From assembly GCA_020724545.1 (NCBI GenBank), contig DYGR01000027.1, forward strand, positions 1 through 41,724: a stretch of 41,724 nucleotides of DNA, read 5' to 3'. Both the position numbers and the translations under genes were made by a program. How positions within the stretch are numbered: the first letter of the stretch is position 1; each line of letters starts with the position of its first letter. Under the pieces are notes generated by a model. That model was not told the origin of the DNA. It ran no database searches and worked only from the letters and a program-made list of their open reading frames with translations. This stretch comes from Candidatus Methanoperedens nitratireducens. Lineage in GTDB: Archaea; Halobacteriota; Methanosarcinia; Methanosarcinales; Methanoperedenaceae. This document shows, piece after piece, positions 25,644-34,211 of this stretch.

Positions 25644-25656
25644 TTGTTTAAGAAAT

Positions 25657-25934
25657 AAACCATCCCTGCCATGACCAACCCCATCGCCTATATTCTGCTT
25701 TTGTTTCCGCCGTGACCTGGGACGCCACATCATGATAAGGCCACTTCTGGTTCACCTGCTGTTCAGGGCTGTGGCTACCTATACGGGAACTCAACACAGT
25801 CTCTCATGATACTGCATTTCCCTTATCTTCATGCGGTAGCAGCTCCGTATGGTGGGATTTTCATCCCGGCGGACATGGTATCGTTACTTTTTTTATGTCC
25901 TGTTGTTTGTTCTTTCTCTCCTATGTTTCGAGGC
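25657..25934 (+). repeat. Dispersed repeat, copy 4 (full length)
   Basis: Runs from AACCATCCCTGCC to TATGTTTCGAGGCA. The hairpin is CATGCGG/CCGTATG (25830-25836/25845-25851); the C-to-T change relative to other copies leaves a G-T wobble, so the stem is kept. The remaining gap to the PIN gene (25935-26080) holds no recognisable gene. Confidence 0.8.
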
Positions 25935-26080
25935 ACGCCCGTCAACCACCCCTTTTTCGAAAAACGGGGCATCCAAATGGATGCTCATGGATTTGATGTT
26001 CTATATGTTTTTTTGTCTCATAGTTATATTCAGGCGCAGGACAGCAATTTAAAGATAATAGCAGTCTGCCTAAAAAATTT

Positions 26081-26641
26081 TTACAATTTTGAAAAATTAG
26101 CAACGAATTCTTCTGGATTCATTATTTCAATTTTTTTGGAAAGTATTTGAGCTAAGTCTGGTTTGCACCTTTTAAAATTTTCATCATGGGTTACAAGAAT
26201 ATCTTTATTATAATAAATATGGCACCACAACACCAGGACATCAACTTTTGCATTTATCCATTTGTGATTACAGGTCTTACTGTCAATGCCTCTTTTTTTG
26301 CAGAAATCATCATATTTTGGTTCAATACTTGAAAACAGAATTTTATGAATATCATGATCCAATTTTTCAGCCTCTTCTCCACTGTATACGCAGTAGTCAA
26401 GAAAACTCAGATCACAATAACCTATTGGTTTTGTAAATTCCACTTCTTTAAATCCTAAAGTTTCCACGTATCCTTTAAATTGGTTGAAATTAGTAATATG
26501 TTTTTTCTCTAATAATTTTTCTGCTGCAATTATAGCCGGAATATTAATCTTAATTTTTTTATTATTATGGAGTTCGATTAATTTTGTAATATTTTCGTAT
26601 CCCTCTCGTTTTTCTTCAATATCGATTAAAATGTTTGTGTC
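26081..26641 (-). pseudogene. PIN-domain gene split by IS630 insertion (codons 7 to end)
   Basis: Translating upstream of the ATG at 26467 in the same frame shows continuous coding back to 26641, beginning LDTNILIDIEEKREGYENI, a classic PIN N-terminus. The missing first codons lie at 27847-27862 on the other side of the IS630 element: joining across the TA target gives MNQITLDTNILIDIE. The intact protein would have about 192 residues, with D7 and D13 early and AKVDVLVLWCHIYYNKDILVTHDENF late. The insertion removes the start codon and promoter link, so the gene is probably inactive; a shorter product from the ATG at 26467 would lack the first acidic site. Confidence 0.85.
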
Positions 26642-26643
26642 TA

Positions 26644-27844
26644 GTGGCTCACCACAAGGTTTTTGAAGTATGATCTTAAATAGGTATGTTTCTTAAAAAA
26701 TCAAAGGAAGAAATATACTAAAATGCCAAAAAAGATATACACAGTGAATCTGACAGAAAACGAACGAACATACCTATTAAGCCTATTCAAAGGCGGTAAA
26801 CATCCAGCCCGAAGATTGAATCGTGCAAGGATTTTGCTTTTAGCTGATAAGGGTAAAACCGATGAAGCTATCGAAGAAGCTCTCCATATTGGTTTTTCCA
26901 CAGTGGGACGAATCCGCAAAAAATTCGTAGAAGGAGGATTGGAATACGCCCTGAACGAGCTTCCCCGTCCAGGTGGAGAACGAAAACTGAAAGGAAAACA
27001 GGAAGCTTTCCTTATTGCTCTTGCTTGCAGCAATCCACCAGAAGGGAGAAAGACCTGGACGATGCAACTTCTGGCTGATAAGTTGGTGGAATTGGGTACG
27101 ATAGACTCCATCTCCGATGAAACAGTACGCCGGGTACTCAAAAAAAAAGTGTTAAGCCGTGGCTTAAGGAACAGTGGTGCATTCCTTCGGTAAACAGTGA
27201 ATTTGTATGGCGGATGGAAGACGTTTTAGATCTTTATGCACAGCCCTACGACCCGAAACAACCTGTAGTATGCTTTGATGAGAAGCCATATCAGTTGATA
27301 GGAGATGTACGTCATCCTCTACCCATGAAACCAGGTCAAGCTCAAAGATATGACTACGAGTACAAACGTAACGGGACATGCAATATATTCTTGTTTTTCC
27401 AGCCTCTGTTAGGATGGCGTCATGTAGAAGTGACCGAACAACGCACAAAGCTGGATTTTGCCTCGTGCATGAAAGCCTTGACTGATGAGTATTTCCCAGA
27501 AGCTGAAGCTATAAAGGTAGTTCTGGATAATTTGAATACACATAACCCGGCGGCTTTATATGAAGCCTATAAGCCGGAGGAGGCACGCAGGATACTGAGG
27601 AAACTGGATTTTCACTATACTCCTAAGCATGGTAGCTGGCTCAATATGGTGGAGATAGAGATTTCAGTGCTCTCAGAACAATGCTTAGATAGACGTATTC
27701 CAGACAAGGCAACTGTAAAACGGGAGATTGACGCTTGGGAAAAGAAACGTAACGAACAGCATGCTATGGTAAATTGGCGTTTTACTACAAAAGATGCAAG
27801 AGTTAAACTAAAAAGGCTATATCATAATTAGTGTGGTGAGCCAC
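26644..27844 (+). mobile_element. IS630-family insertion sequence
   Basis: About 1.2 kb bounded by perfect 13-bp terminal inverted repeats GTGGCTCACCACA (26644-26656) and TGTGGTGAGCCAC (27832-27844), flanked by a TA dinucleotide on each side (26642-26643, 27845-27846), the hallmark TA duplication of the IS630/Tc1 group. It encodes a DDE transposase in two frames. It interrupts a PIN-domain gene after codon 6; excision with one TA restores that reading frame exactly. Confidence 0.93.
26723..27831 (+). CDS. IS630-family transposase, two frames joined by a likely -1 frameshift
   Basis: The first frame (26723-27193) carries the helix-turn-helix part: [22 protein letters not shown] and [19 protein letters not shown]. 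The second (open from before 27214 to 27831) carries the catalytic core, with acidic residues in [19 protein letters not shown] and [13 protein letters not shown]. The frames meet at a run of nine A (27140-27148); a -1 slip there gives ...[14 protein letters not shown], matching normal IS630 sequence, and a fused product of about 369 residues. Programmed frameshifting on A-runs is known in insertion sequences; a simple inactivating indel is the alternative. Confidence 0.85.
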
Positions 27845-27846
27845 TA

Positions 27847-27862
27847 GTGTGATTTGGTTCAT
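27847..27862 (-). pseudogene. Detached start of the split PIN gene (codons 1-6)
   Basis: ATG at 27860-27862 then N-Q-I-T-L; the L codon (CTA) contains the TA target of the IS630 element. It lies 19 bases downstream of the HEPN gene stop, so the original order was HEPN then PIN on the minus strand. Confidence 0.8.
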
Positions 27863-27881
27863 ATTTCTTTTCAGCACATGA

Positions 27882-28907
27882 TTAAATTAGCTTTTTTTCA
27901 GTCACAGAAATGTATTTTAACAGATTTTCTTCCATATATTTTAATATTTTAGTTAACCCCTTATCATCTTGTTCCTTAAGCCAGTCTAATATCTGTTCTA
28001 TCTTATCATGAGATTCTAAAGTATCAATAAATTTGTTATGACTTTTCAAACCCTTAAGGCGAATTACTTCGATAGAATAAATTAGCGCGTCAATTGCGAC
28101 ATTCAACATGGTAAGATACTCATCCCTGCTCGTAATTCTAAGTTCGCTACCATGAACTATTTCTGATCTCATTTTATATATCCGCAGAACTTCAGCAGGA
28201 TACACAAATGGCTTATCAACAATATCATACAACAAAAGCATACGAGATGCTAATGCCTCTCCTTTCCACCTATCATTAATTGTTGTCAATATTGTTTCTA
28301 ATGCTGTTGATAAGTCAATAATCTTGATGTCTGGATCCTCTTCTTCGATACTACGTCCAATCCATGTTAAAGCCCTTACAAAGCACTCTCTGAATCTTGG
28401 AAAAAGTCTTTGTTCATCTAATATCTCCTGGATACTACCAAGAAATTTGTTTATTTTATTTTTCAGACGTTCATCAATTTCTAATTCAATGGGTCGATAT
28501 CCTCTTTGCCAATTTATCCAAACAGATGATGGGGTGTTCTTTTTTCTATAAAAGATCGTCTCATCTTGCTTAAAGAGCAAATTTACGTCATGCCGAAATG
28601 AAAGCGAAACTTGTAGAACTCGAATTACAAAATCAGCTTTTCTTCGTGCTCTTTCACAAATTAGTTTTGGATTATTACCTTTTTCGGGAATGATTGCTAC
28701 TGTTTTATTTACAATATTCCCAAATAAATTCTCGTTAAATATATTTTTTTCTTTCTTTAGCCCATATTCTTCAAGGGAATTCTCTCCCATTTTCTTTACA
28801 GCTATATCGCCAATCTTAAACTCTGAATCCTTTACATCTAAATACAAAATCGGGATTAAAACTTCATAATCTTCATGTGGTTTTGTTGTTTTACGTATTC
28901 CATTCAT
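27882..28907 (-). CDS. ApeA-like HEPN-domain protein (putative ribonuclease)
   Basis: 341 residues. The C-terminal region (about 160-290) is a HEPN domain: IDLSTALETILTTINDRWKGEALASRMLLLYDI and the catalytic R-x4-H motif RSEIVH (R247-H252) in YKMRSEIVHGSEL, matching the Apea-type HEPN family. The N-terminal part (1-150) is beta-rich and not recognised. HEPN proteins are RNases of defence and toxin systems. Nineteen bases downstream began the PIN gene now split by IS630, so the two formed a HEPN-PIN unit. TTTAAGTT about 28 bases before the ATG fits a leaderless promoter. AT-rich. Confidence 0.78.
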   Translation of the reverse strand: MNGIRKTTKPHEDYEVLIPILYLDVKDSEFKIGDIAVKKMGENSLEEYGLKKEKNIFNENLFGNIVNKTVAIIPEKGNNPKLICERARRKADFVIRVLQVSLSFRHDVNLLFKQDETIFYRKKNTPSSVWINWQRGYRPIELEIDERLKNKINKFLGSIQEILDEQRLFPRFRECFVRALTWIGRSIEEEDPDIKIIDLSTALETILTTINDRWKGEALASRMLLLYDIVDKPFVYPAEVLRIYKMRSEIVHGSELRITSRDEYLTMLNVAIDALIYSIEVIRLKGLKSHNKFIDTLESHDKIEQILDWLKEQDDKGLTKILKYMEENLLKYISVTEKKLI

Positions 28908-29122
28908 TTTTCCTGATTTTATTTCCGAGAACTTAAATAGTACGTTATTGAAATATCAATTTCAATTTATGACCAAAATTTTCTTTTCAATGTTTTACAG
29001 CAATTTCCAAGATTTTTTCTTTCATCTATTTAGGCGCCTGATTCTCAGGTTTGAAGAAAGTTCTTTGAGATTCCTATCTCCTTCTTAGAGCATGAAAGAC
29101 GCCTATCGTTGCAGTGAAAATA

Positions 29123-29395
29123 ATGCAAAAAACAATAGAACTAACCGAGGAACATGAAGAAATACTTTCAGTATTCGCAGCAAGAACAGACCGAACAGTT
29201 GAAGAGCTTATATCGAACTACCTTGATGGCTGGATAGGATCACTTAAGCCCGAAGCTATGAAGGGCATACGAACACAGGCCGAAGAAAAGTTATTTTCGC
29301 TGTCGGTTTCGGATGAAAGGAAGATTGAATTGTTACAGCTTATGGGAGAAAAAGAGGCTGAAATTGCATCGGGGGACGAAAAGGAAGCGGCATAG
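29123..29395 (+). CDS. Hypothetical small acidic protein
   Basis: About 90 residues from the ATG at 29123 (a GTG at 29114 is an alternative). MQKTIELTEEHEEILSVFAARTDRTVEELISNYLDGWI has a short strand followed by helices, resembling ribbon-helix-helix antitoxins, and the C-terminus is rich in Glu and Lys. No partner toxin is adjacent. Codon use appears ordinary, so it is probably real, but function is unknown. Confidence 0.5.
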   Translation: MQKTIELTEEHEEILSVFAARTDRTVEELISNYLDGWIGSLKPEAMKGIRTQAEEKLFSLSVSDERKIELLQLMGEKEAEIASGDEKEAA

Positions 29396-29465
29396 CCGGC
29401 ATCAAGCGCATGACCGCAGGGCAACGGCCGCCCGCTTTATTTCCTAGGAAATATTTCGCTTGCAT

Positions 29466-30146
29466 CTAATTCAGCTTGAATGTGATTTTTTCTTCCTTAT
29501 TTTTTGAATCTTTAATAATATAATTGAGTTTTAGCCCTCTAATGGCATCGGCAGGTACTTCAAATACTAAATATTCATCTGGAATCCAGGACCCGTCACT
29601 GTACCAGGCTATAGTAGTAAAGCGATTCGTTAGAATCTGGGTCGCAGAATCAACTGAGTATGTATCCCATACTCCTGTTCCTTTCAATTCAAATTCATCC
29701 CAGGATCCTTTAAAATTAGTATTGTTCTGAGCTGGATCTGTATTTTCAATTTTTAGCTTCAAAATCACATACCGTTTTCCATCACCGGCTGTCGCTATAT
29801 TTCTCCCCTCACCGATTACATCAGTATATCTGACACCGATAACTGTTATGTTCTTACTTCTGAGATTGTAATTATCTGGGAGTGTAAAGCTGGCCGTCTC
29901 CCCGATATTATATATTACTTTGGTGGGCGCAGCCGTACGAGACGGTGTTGCAGCTTCAACAATTGGTATTTCAACAGGCGCTTCTGCATCGGCGCTTTTC
30001 ATCCTTTCTGACGGTGGCGATAATCCTACCAGCGCTGTGAGGAATGCAAGCATACCTAGTAGCAGTAAGGAATATACTGGTATTGCTATCAACATTTTCC
30101 ACCATTTTCCGCTTCTAAATCCAGGGATTTTTTTAATTAAGCTCAT
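29466..30146 (-). CDS. Membrane-anchored DUF4352-like protein
   Basis: About 226 residues from the ATG at 30146, preceded by GGTGAT four bases upstream, a strong reason to prefer it over the ATGs up to 30203. One N-terminal membrane helix (about 18-45, IPVYSLLLLGMLAFLTALVGL), a Ser/Thr/Pro/Ala-rich linker, then a beta-sandwich (about 75-226) with KYVILKLKIENTDPAQNNTNFKG and EYLVFEVPADAIRGLKLNYI, typical of DUF4352 extracellular domains. Likely exposed outside the cell; function unknown. Confidence 0.75.
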   Translation of the reverse strand: MSLIKKIPGFRSGKWWKMLIAIPVYSLLLLGMLAFLTALVGLSPPSERMKSADAEAPVEIPIVEAATPSRTAAPTKVIYNIGETASFTLPDNYNLRSKNITVIGVRYTDVIGEGRNIATAGDGKRYVILKLKIENTDPAQNNTNFKGSWDEFELKGTGVWDTYSVDSATQILTNRFTTIAWYSDGSWIPDEYLVFEVPADAIRGLKLNYIIKDSKNKEEKITFKLN

Positions 30147-30347
30147 AATTATCACCGTTCCTTTATAAGGAGTAAGCATATATAATGCTATGCTCATCAT
30201 CATCTAAATCATAAATCCTATACTTAACAGTAGATGGCAAAGTAAAAAATGCTATATTTATTGTGATAATTTGCTTGTATATGTAGTAACTAACCGTGAA
30301 TTATAGCCATTACAGGAAGCTCAAATATCCGCAGTCTTCTGAAATAC

Positions 30348-30489
30348 GGTCGTGTACGTCAATGATTGAAATACCAATGTAAAAAGTTACAATAGGAAAT
30401 TGAGTAGGTCACACGACGTGCAAATCTTAAGTCGATGAACTAGTGTAACTTTTACAATAGCAGGTTTTCAGTCATTGAGGTACACGACC
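30348..30489. mobile_element. MITE-like element, 142 bp, with 8-bp target-site duplication
   Basis: Ends are inverted: GGTCGTGTACGTCAATGA on the left and, read on the other strand, GGTCGTGTACCTCAATGA on the right, with 22 of the first 24 bases matching. A second inverted block, GTAAAA(A)GTTACA, lies further in. The element is flanked by direct repeats TGAAATAC (30340-30347 and 30490-30497). No open reading frame inside. This fits a non-autonomous DDE transposon; the parent is not in the window. Confidence 0.8.
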
Positions 30490-30510
30490 TGAAATACTCC
30501 GTGGATTGAA

Positions 30511-30642
30511 TTAAACACCGCAAAGTCGGCTATGAACTGTGGTTCATAGATGGCGATGAAAAGTTTTTCATACCAGAGCGCAAAGAACGCAAAGCGTAGC
30601 AGCAAATTCCTTTGCGAACTTTGCGTCCTTTGCGGTGTGTTT
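30511..30642. repeat. CGCAAAG-type imperfect palindrome
   Basis: TTAAACACCGCAAAG (30511-30525) is mirrored by CTTTGCGGTGTGTTTA (about 30628-30642). Between them are further CGCAAAG motifs: two on the plus strand (30580-30595) and three on the minus strand (30609-30633). Such CGCAAAG tandem/inverted blocks are common intergenic repeats in prokaryotic genomes. With the MITE and the transposase remnant it fills the 30147-30843 gap. Confidence 0.6.
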
Positions 30643-30675
30643 AGATCCTATATTTACATACATTGCCAACTACTG

Positions 30676-30831
30676 TTAAGGACGAGGCCTGTATATAGCA
30701 TTTTTTGCATGGTGCACATCCTGTGTCTCAATATATCTCTCGACCACCTCCCAACCCTGCCCGACACTACCATGGAAACAGCTCGGCGCCCAGAGATGGT
30801 CTCCGCACCATTCTTTAAGGTGTGGGAAGTG
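30676..30831 (-). pseudogene. C-terminal remnant of an IS200/TnpA-type (Y1, HUH) transposase
   Basis: The minus strand encodes HFPHLKEWCGDHLWAPSCF, then HGSVGQGWEVVERYIETQD, ending RPRP-stop. The pattern L-W-A-P-x-C-x-x-G-S-V-G...Y-I-E-T-Q is typical of the C-terminal part of IS200-type transposases. A stop codon lies just upstream in frame and the N-terminal HUH and tyrosine motifs are absent, so only a fragment remains. Confidence 0.75.
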
Positions 30832-30843
30832 CTATTGTATTTG

Positions 30844-31056
30844 TTATTTCTTACTGAGCGCTTTTGATAGAAAATACAACCCGACCAGGATTAACCCAAG
30901 CTTAATTAATTCATCTGTGGAACTATCTTTAGCCGAGGGCTGCTCTTTTGTGATTAAATAGCGTAATTCTTCTTCCTCTTTATTAGTAAGATAGCTAAGT
31001 CTGGATTTGCCCAGGAGATATTCCATCCTTCCGGCTTCTTGAGGCGTCAGGTTCAT
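30844..31056 (-). CDS. Small single-span membrane protein
   Basis: 70 residues: a charged N-terminal part (MNLTPQEAGRMEYLLGKSR, LTNKEEEELRYLI) and one C-terminal helix (LIKLGLILVGLYFLSKAL). It overlaps the upstream ArsR-type gene by four bases (31053-31056), so co-expression is expected. Function unknown; possibly a membrane tether or sensor partner for the regulator. Confidence 0.7.
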   Translation of the reverse strand: MNLTPQEAGRMEYLLGKSRLSYLTNKEEEELRYLITKEQPSAKDSSTDELIKLGLILVGLYFLSKALSKK

Positions 31057-31487
31057 TTGTTCCCTCTCTTGAAAGCTTTTTCAGCTTGGGTTAATCCCAC
31101 CTGATATAGAAGTTCTTTAAGCGGTTCGATTGGTTCATTGGCTAAATGAGGCACAGAAAGCGTATGCATCAAACCTTTAAGCACATCCTCTCCAAATTCT
31201 GTAAGGTCATAAAAGGAATGACTATCTATACCTTCTTTTTTGGCATATTCGTTTTCGATAAGTGCTCCCTTCTCAAGTATCTTCAGGTGATGAGATAGAA
31301 TGCTGCTGTCTTTACGGGGTATTTCTAATTCAGTCATTATCTGAGAGAAAGACAATTCACCATATTTGAAAAGCACAAAAAAAATAGCCAATCTAAAATC
31401 ATCATTTAAAGCTTCTATCGCTCGCTTAAGCTCTAAAGGCATTTCATTTGCATACTCTTCTATTTTTTTGTTAGTATATATTCCCAT
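31053..31487 (-). CDS. ArsR-family winged-helix regulator
   Basis: 144 residues. Residues 20-100 form the winged helix: ALNDDFRLAIFFVLFKYGELSFSQIMTELEIP, then SSILSHHLKILEKGALIENEYAK, with the recognition helix SSILSHHLKIL. No metal-binding cysteine motif (ELCVCD) is present, so it is not an arsenic-type sensor. It is divergent from the unknown gene at 31596, with a palindromic site between them that is a strong operator candidate. Confidence 0.85.
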   Translation of the reverse strand: MGIYTNKKIEEYANEMPLELKRAIEALNDDFRLAIFFVLFKYGELSFSQIMTELEIPRKDSSILSHHLKILEKGALIENEYAKKEGIDSHSFYDLTEFGEDVLKGLMHTLSVPHLANEPIEPLKELLYQVGLTQAEKAFKRGNK

Positions 31488-31516
31488 AGCATACCTCTCT
31501 TAGAGACTCCTTTTAC

Positions 31517-31546
31517 AAGTATACTCAGGTTTACTTGAGTATATTT
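31517..31546. promoter_or_regulatory. Palindromic operator between divergent ArsR-type and unknown genes
   Basis: Two 14-bp half-sites, AAGTATACTCAGGT (31517-31530) and ACTTGAGTATATTT (31533-31546), match as an inverted repeat at 12 of 14 positions around a 2-bp centre. The core is TATACTCA/TGAGTATA. It lies about 30 bases from the regulator start and 50 from the other gene. Its size suits a dimeric winged-helix regulator that controls both directions. Confidence 0.7.
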
Positions 31547-31595
31547 GTTTGTACTAACGTAAAAGCTTTATCTATTAAGTCTATCTTAAAAGAGT

Positions 31596-32174
31596 GTGAA
31601 TCTAAACGTAAAGAGGATTCAAAAAAGATTCGATGAATTTCAAAGGAAGAAAAAAGAATCTATCATTGCATATAAGGATAAAATTCACATAGTCATCTAT
31701 GGTGCTTATAATCCTCCATCTGATGAGAAGCATTTAGGAGAAAAAGAACGGCTAATAAAACTTCGTGATCGCTTGAGAGAAGATGGATATACAAATACTG
31801 CCATAGTTGAAGATTTTACTAGTTCTGAAGCATCAGATACTCCGAACCTAGAAAAGAGTTTAGATTGCCTGGAATGGGCTGATTTAAACATCCTTGTATT
31901 TACATGCAGAGGGAAAACAGGTAGTGTAGCAAGAGAGTTGATCCATGCTATAGACGATCCAAAGATACTCTGGAAATGCAGGATATTTGAGGAAATAGAC
32001 AGAGGAATACCAGCAATGGAAACTCTTTTAAAAGAAGAACTTTCATTACAAAGATATACAGTTACTCAAGTAAAAAGAGAAGACGATGGTGACTTATATG
32101 AGCATGTTTCCAGCGATATGTTTAAGTTCTTGAGAAAAAACATTCAAAGATTTGTATCCCGCGTGAATACCTAG
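31596..32174 (+). CDS. Unknown protein with Rossmann-like (TIR/SLOG/deoxyribosyltransferase-like) core
   Basis: 192 residues from a GTG; TTTATCTAT at about 31567-31575 suits a leaderless promoter. A basic N-terminal helix (1-28) is followed by alternating strands and helices: KIHIVIYGAYNPP, RLIKLRDRLREDGYTNTAIVEDF, LEKSLDCLEWADLNILVFTCRGKTGSVARELIHAI. The order strand-helix-strand, then an acidic position after a strand, then a GxxG/E-containing loop resembles nucleotide- or NAD-handling Rossmannoid folds. No firm family assigned. Divergent from the ArsR-type regulator. Confidence 0.65.
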   Translation: MNLNVKRIQKRFDEFQRKKKESIIAYKDKIHIVIYGAYNPPSDEKHLGEKERLIKLRDRLREDGYTNTAIVEDFTSSEASDTPNLEKSLDCLEWADLNILVFTCRGKTGSVARELIHAIDDPKILWKCRIFEEIDRGIPAMETLLKEELSLQRYTVTQVKREDDGDLYEHVSSDMFKFLRKNIQRFVSRVNT

Positions 32175-32202
32175 GCTTAATAAATGGAATCCCTTCCTTA
32201 CT

Positions 32203-32823
32203 CTACCCCTTTATCTTCTTCAGCCTGAACGTGTTCTCGCGTTCCATCTCCTCAAGCCTTAATACGATAAAATCCCTGGCCTCTGTAAGCTCGGGTATGA
32301 CCTTGAACTCAAGTGCATTCACCCTGCGCTTTGTCTTCTCGATATCCTCAAGCAGTTTCTTCATTGTTGTCTCGATCTCAGCAGCGAGTATGACCTTCTC
32401 AACCAGGATCTCATAGGCATCAACAGCCTCATCGATACGCGAGCTTGTACCGATTATGCCGTAGCCGTGCTCATCAAGTCTCTTGTGCACACTTGATGCA
32501 TCGATCTTGGGGACAACCACGCCCATCACGTTCCTGCTCTCAAGCTCAAGTTTCGGAGTATCCTTGAGGGCAAAGGCCGTGGACTTCACAACTACTATGC
32601 CTTCCACTGATTTTGCGATAGCAAGCTTCAGCGAGGCTATGGCGAACTGCTTCTCAACTTCGGCTCTCACATCCCTGGCCTTCTCAAGTATGGCAAATAA
32701 TTCAAGGATCAGGCCGTCGCGCTTCATTTTAAGGAGCTTGTGCCCGCTCTGGCTGAGCTTGATCTTCTTTTTAAGCTCGATAAGCTCTGAGCGTGTTGGC
32801 TTTATATTGTCCTTGATGGCCAT
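32203..32823 (-). CDS. atpD: A-type ATP synthase subunit D
   Basis: 206 residues from the ATG at 32823, one base after the atpB stop; a longer frame reaching 33039 only overlaps atpB. The N-terminus IKPTRSELIELKKKIKLSQSGHKLLKMKRDGLI is the signature of the V/A-ATPase central rotor subunit D, with long N- and C-terminal coiled-coil helices. It couples catalysis in A3B3 to c-ring rotation. It is the last recognisable gene of the operon; no subunit G gene follows. Confidence 0.95.
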   Translation of the reverse strand: MAIKDNIKPTRSELIELKKKIKLSQSGHKLLKMKRDGLILELFAILEKARDVRAEVEKQFAIASLKLAIAKSVEGIVVVKSTAFALKDTPKLELESRNVMGVVVPKIDASSVHKRLDEHGYGIIGTSSRIDEAVDAYEILVEKVILAAEIETTMKKLLEDIEKTKRRVNALEFKVIPELTEARDFIVLRLEEMERENTFRLKKIKG

Positions 32824-32824
32824 A

Positions 32825-34210
<1,386 letters not shown>

Positions 34211-34211
34211 G

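Larger units (their letters stand above)
24956..25653. repeat. 698-bp direct repeat containing vapBC, copy 2
   Basis: Identical to 21303-22000 as far as reading by eye shows. Together the copies bracket about 2.95 kb containing the DUF104/PIN pair, hicBA and the zinc-ribbon nuclease. Identity stops sharply on both sides, consistent with a recent duplication or gene conversion. Confidence 0.9.

Noticed and set aside
21303-25934. CRISPR array
   Set aside because: The repeats here are long, few and irregularly spaced; no short regularly spaced repeat-spacer units and no cas genes were seen anywhere in the window.
30550-30867. 105-codon plus-strand frame (MAMKSFSYQS...)
   Set aside because: It is a shadow of the CGCAAAG repeat and of the minus-strand TnpA remnant.
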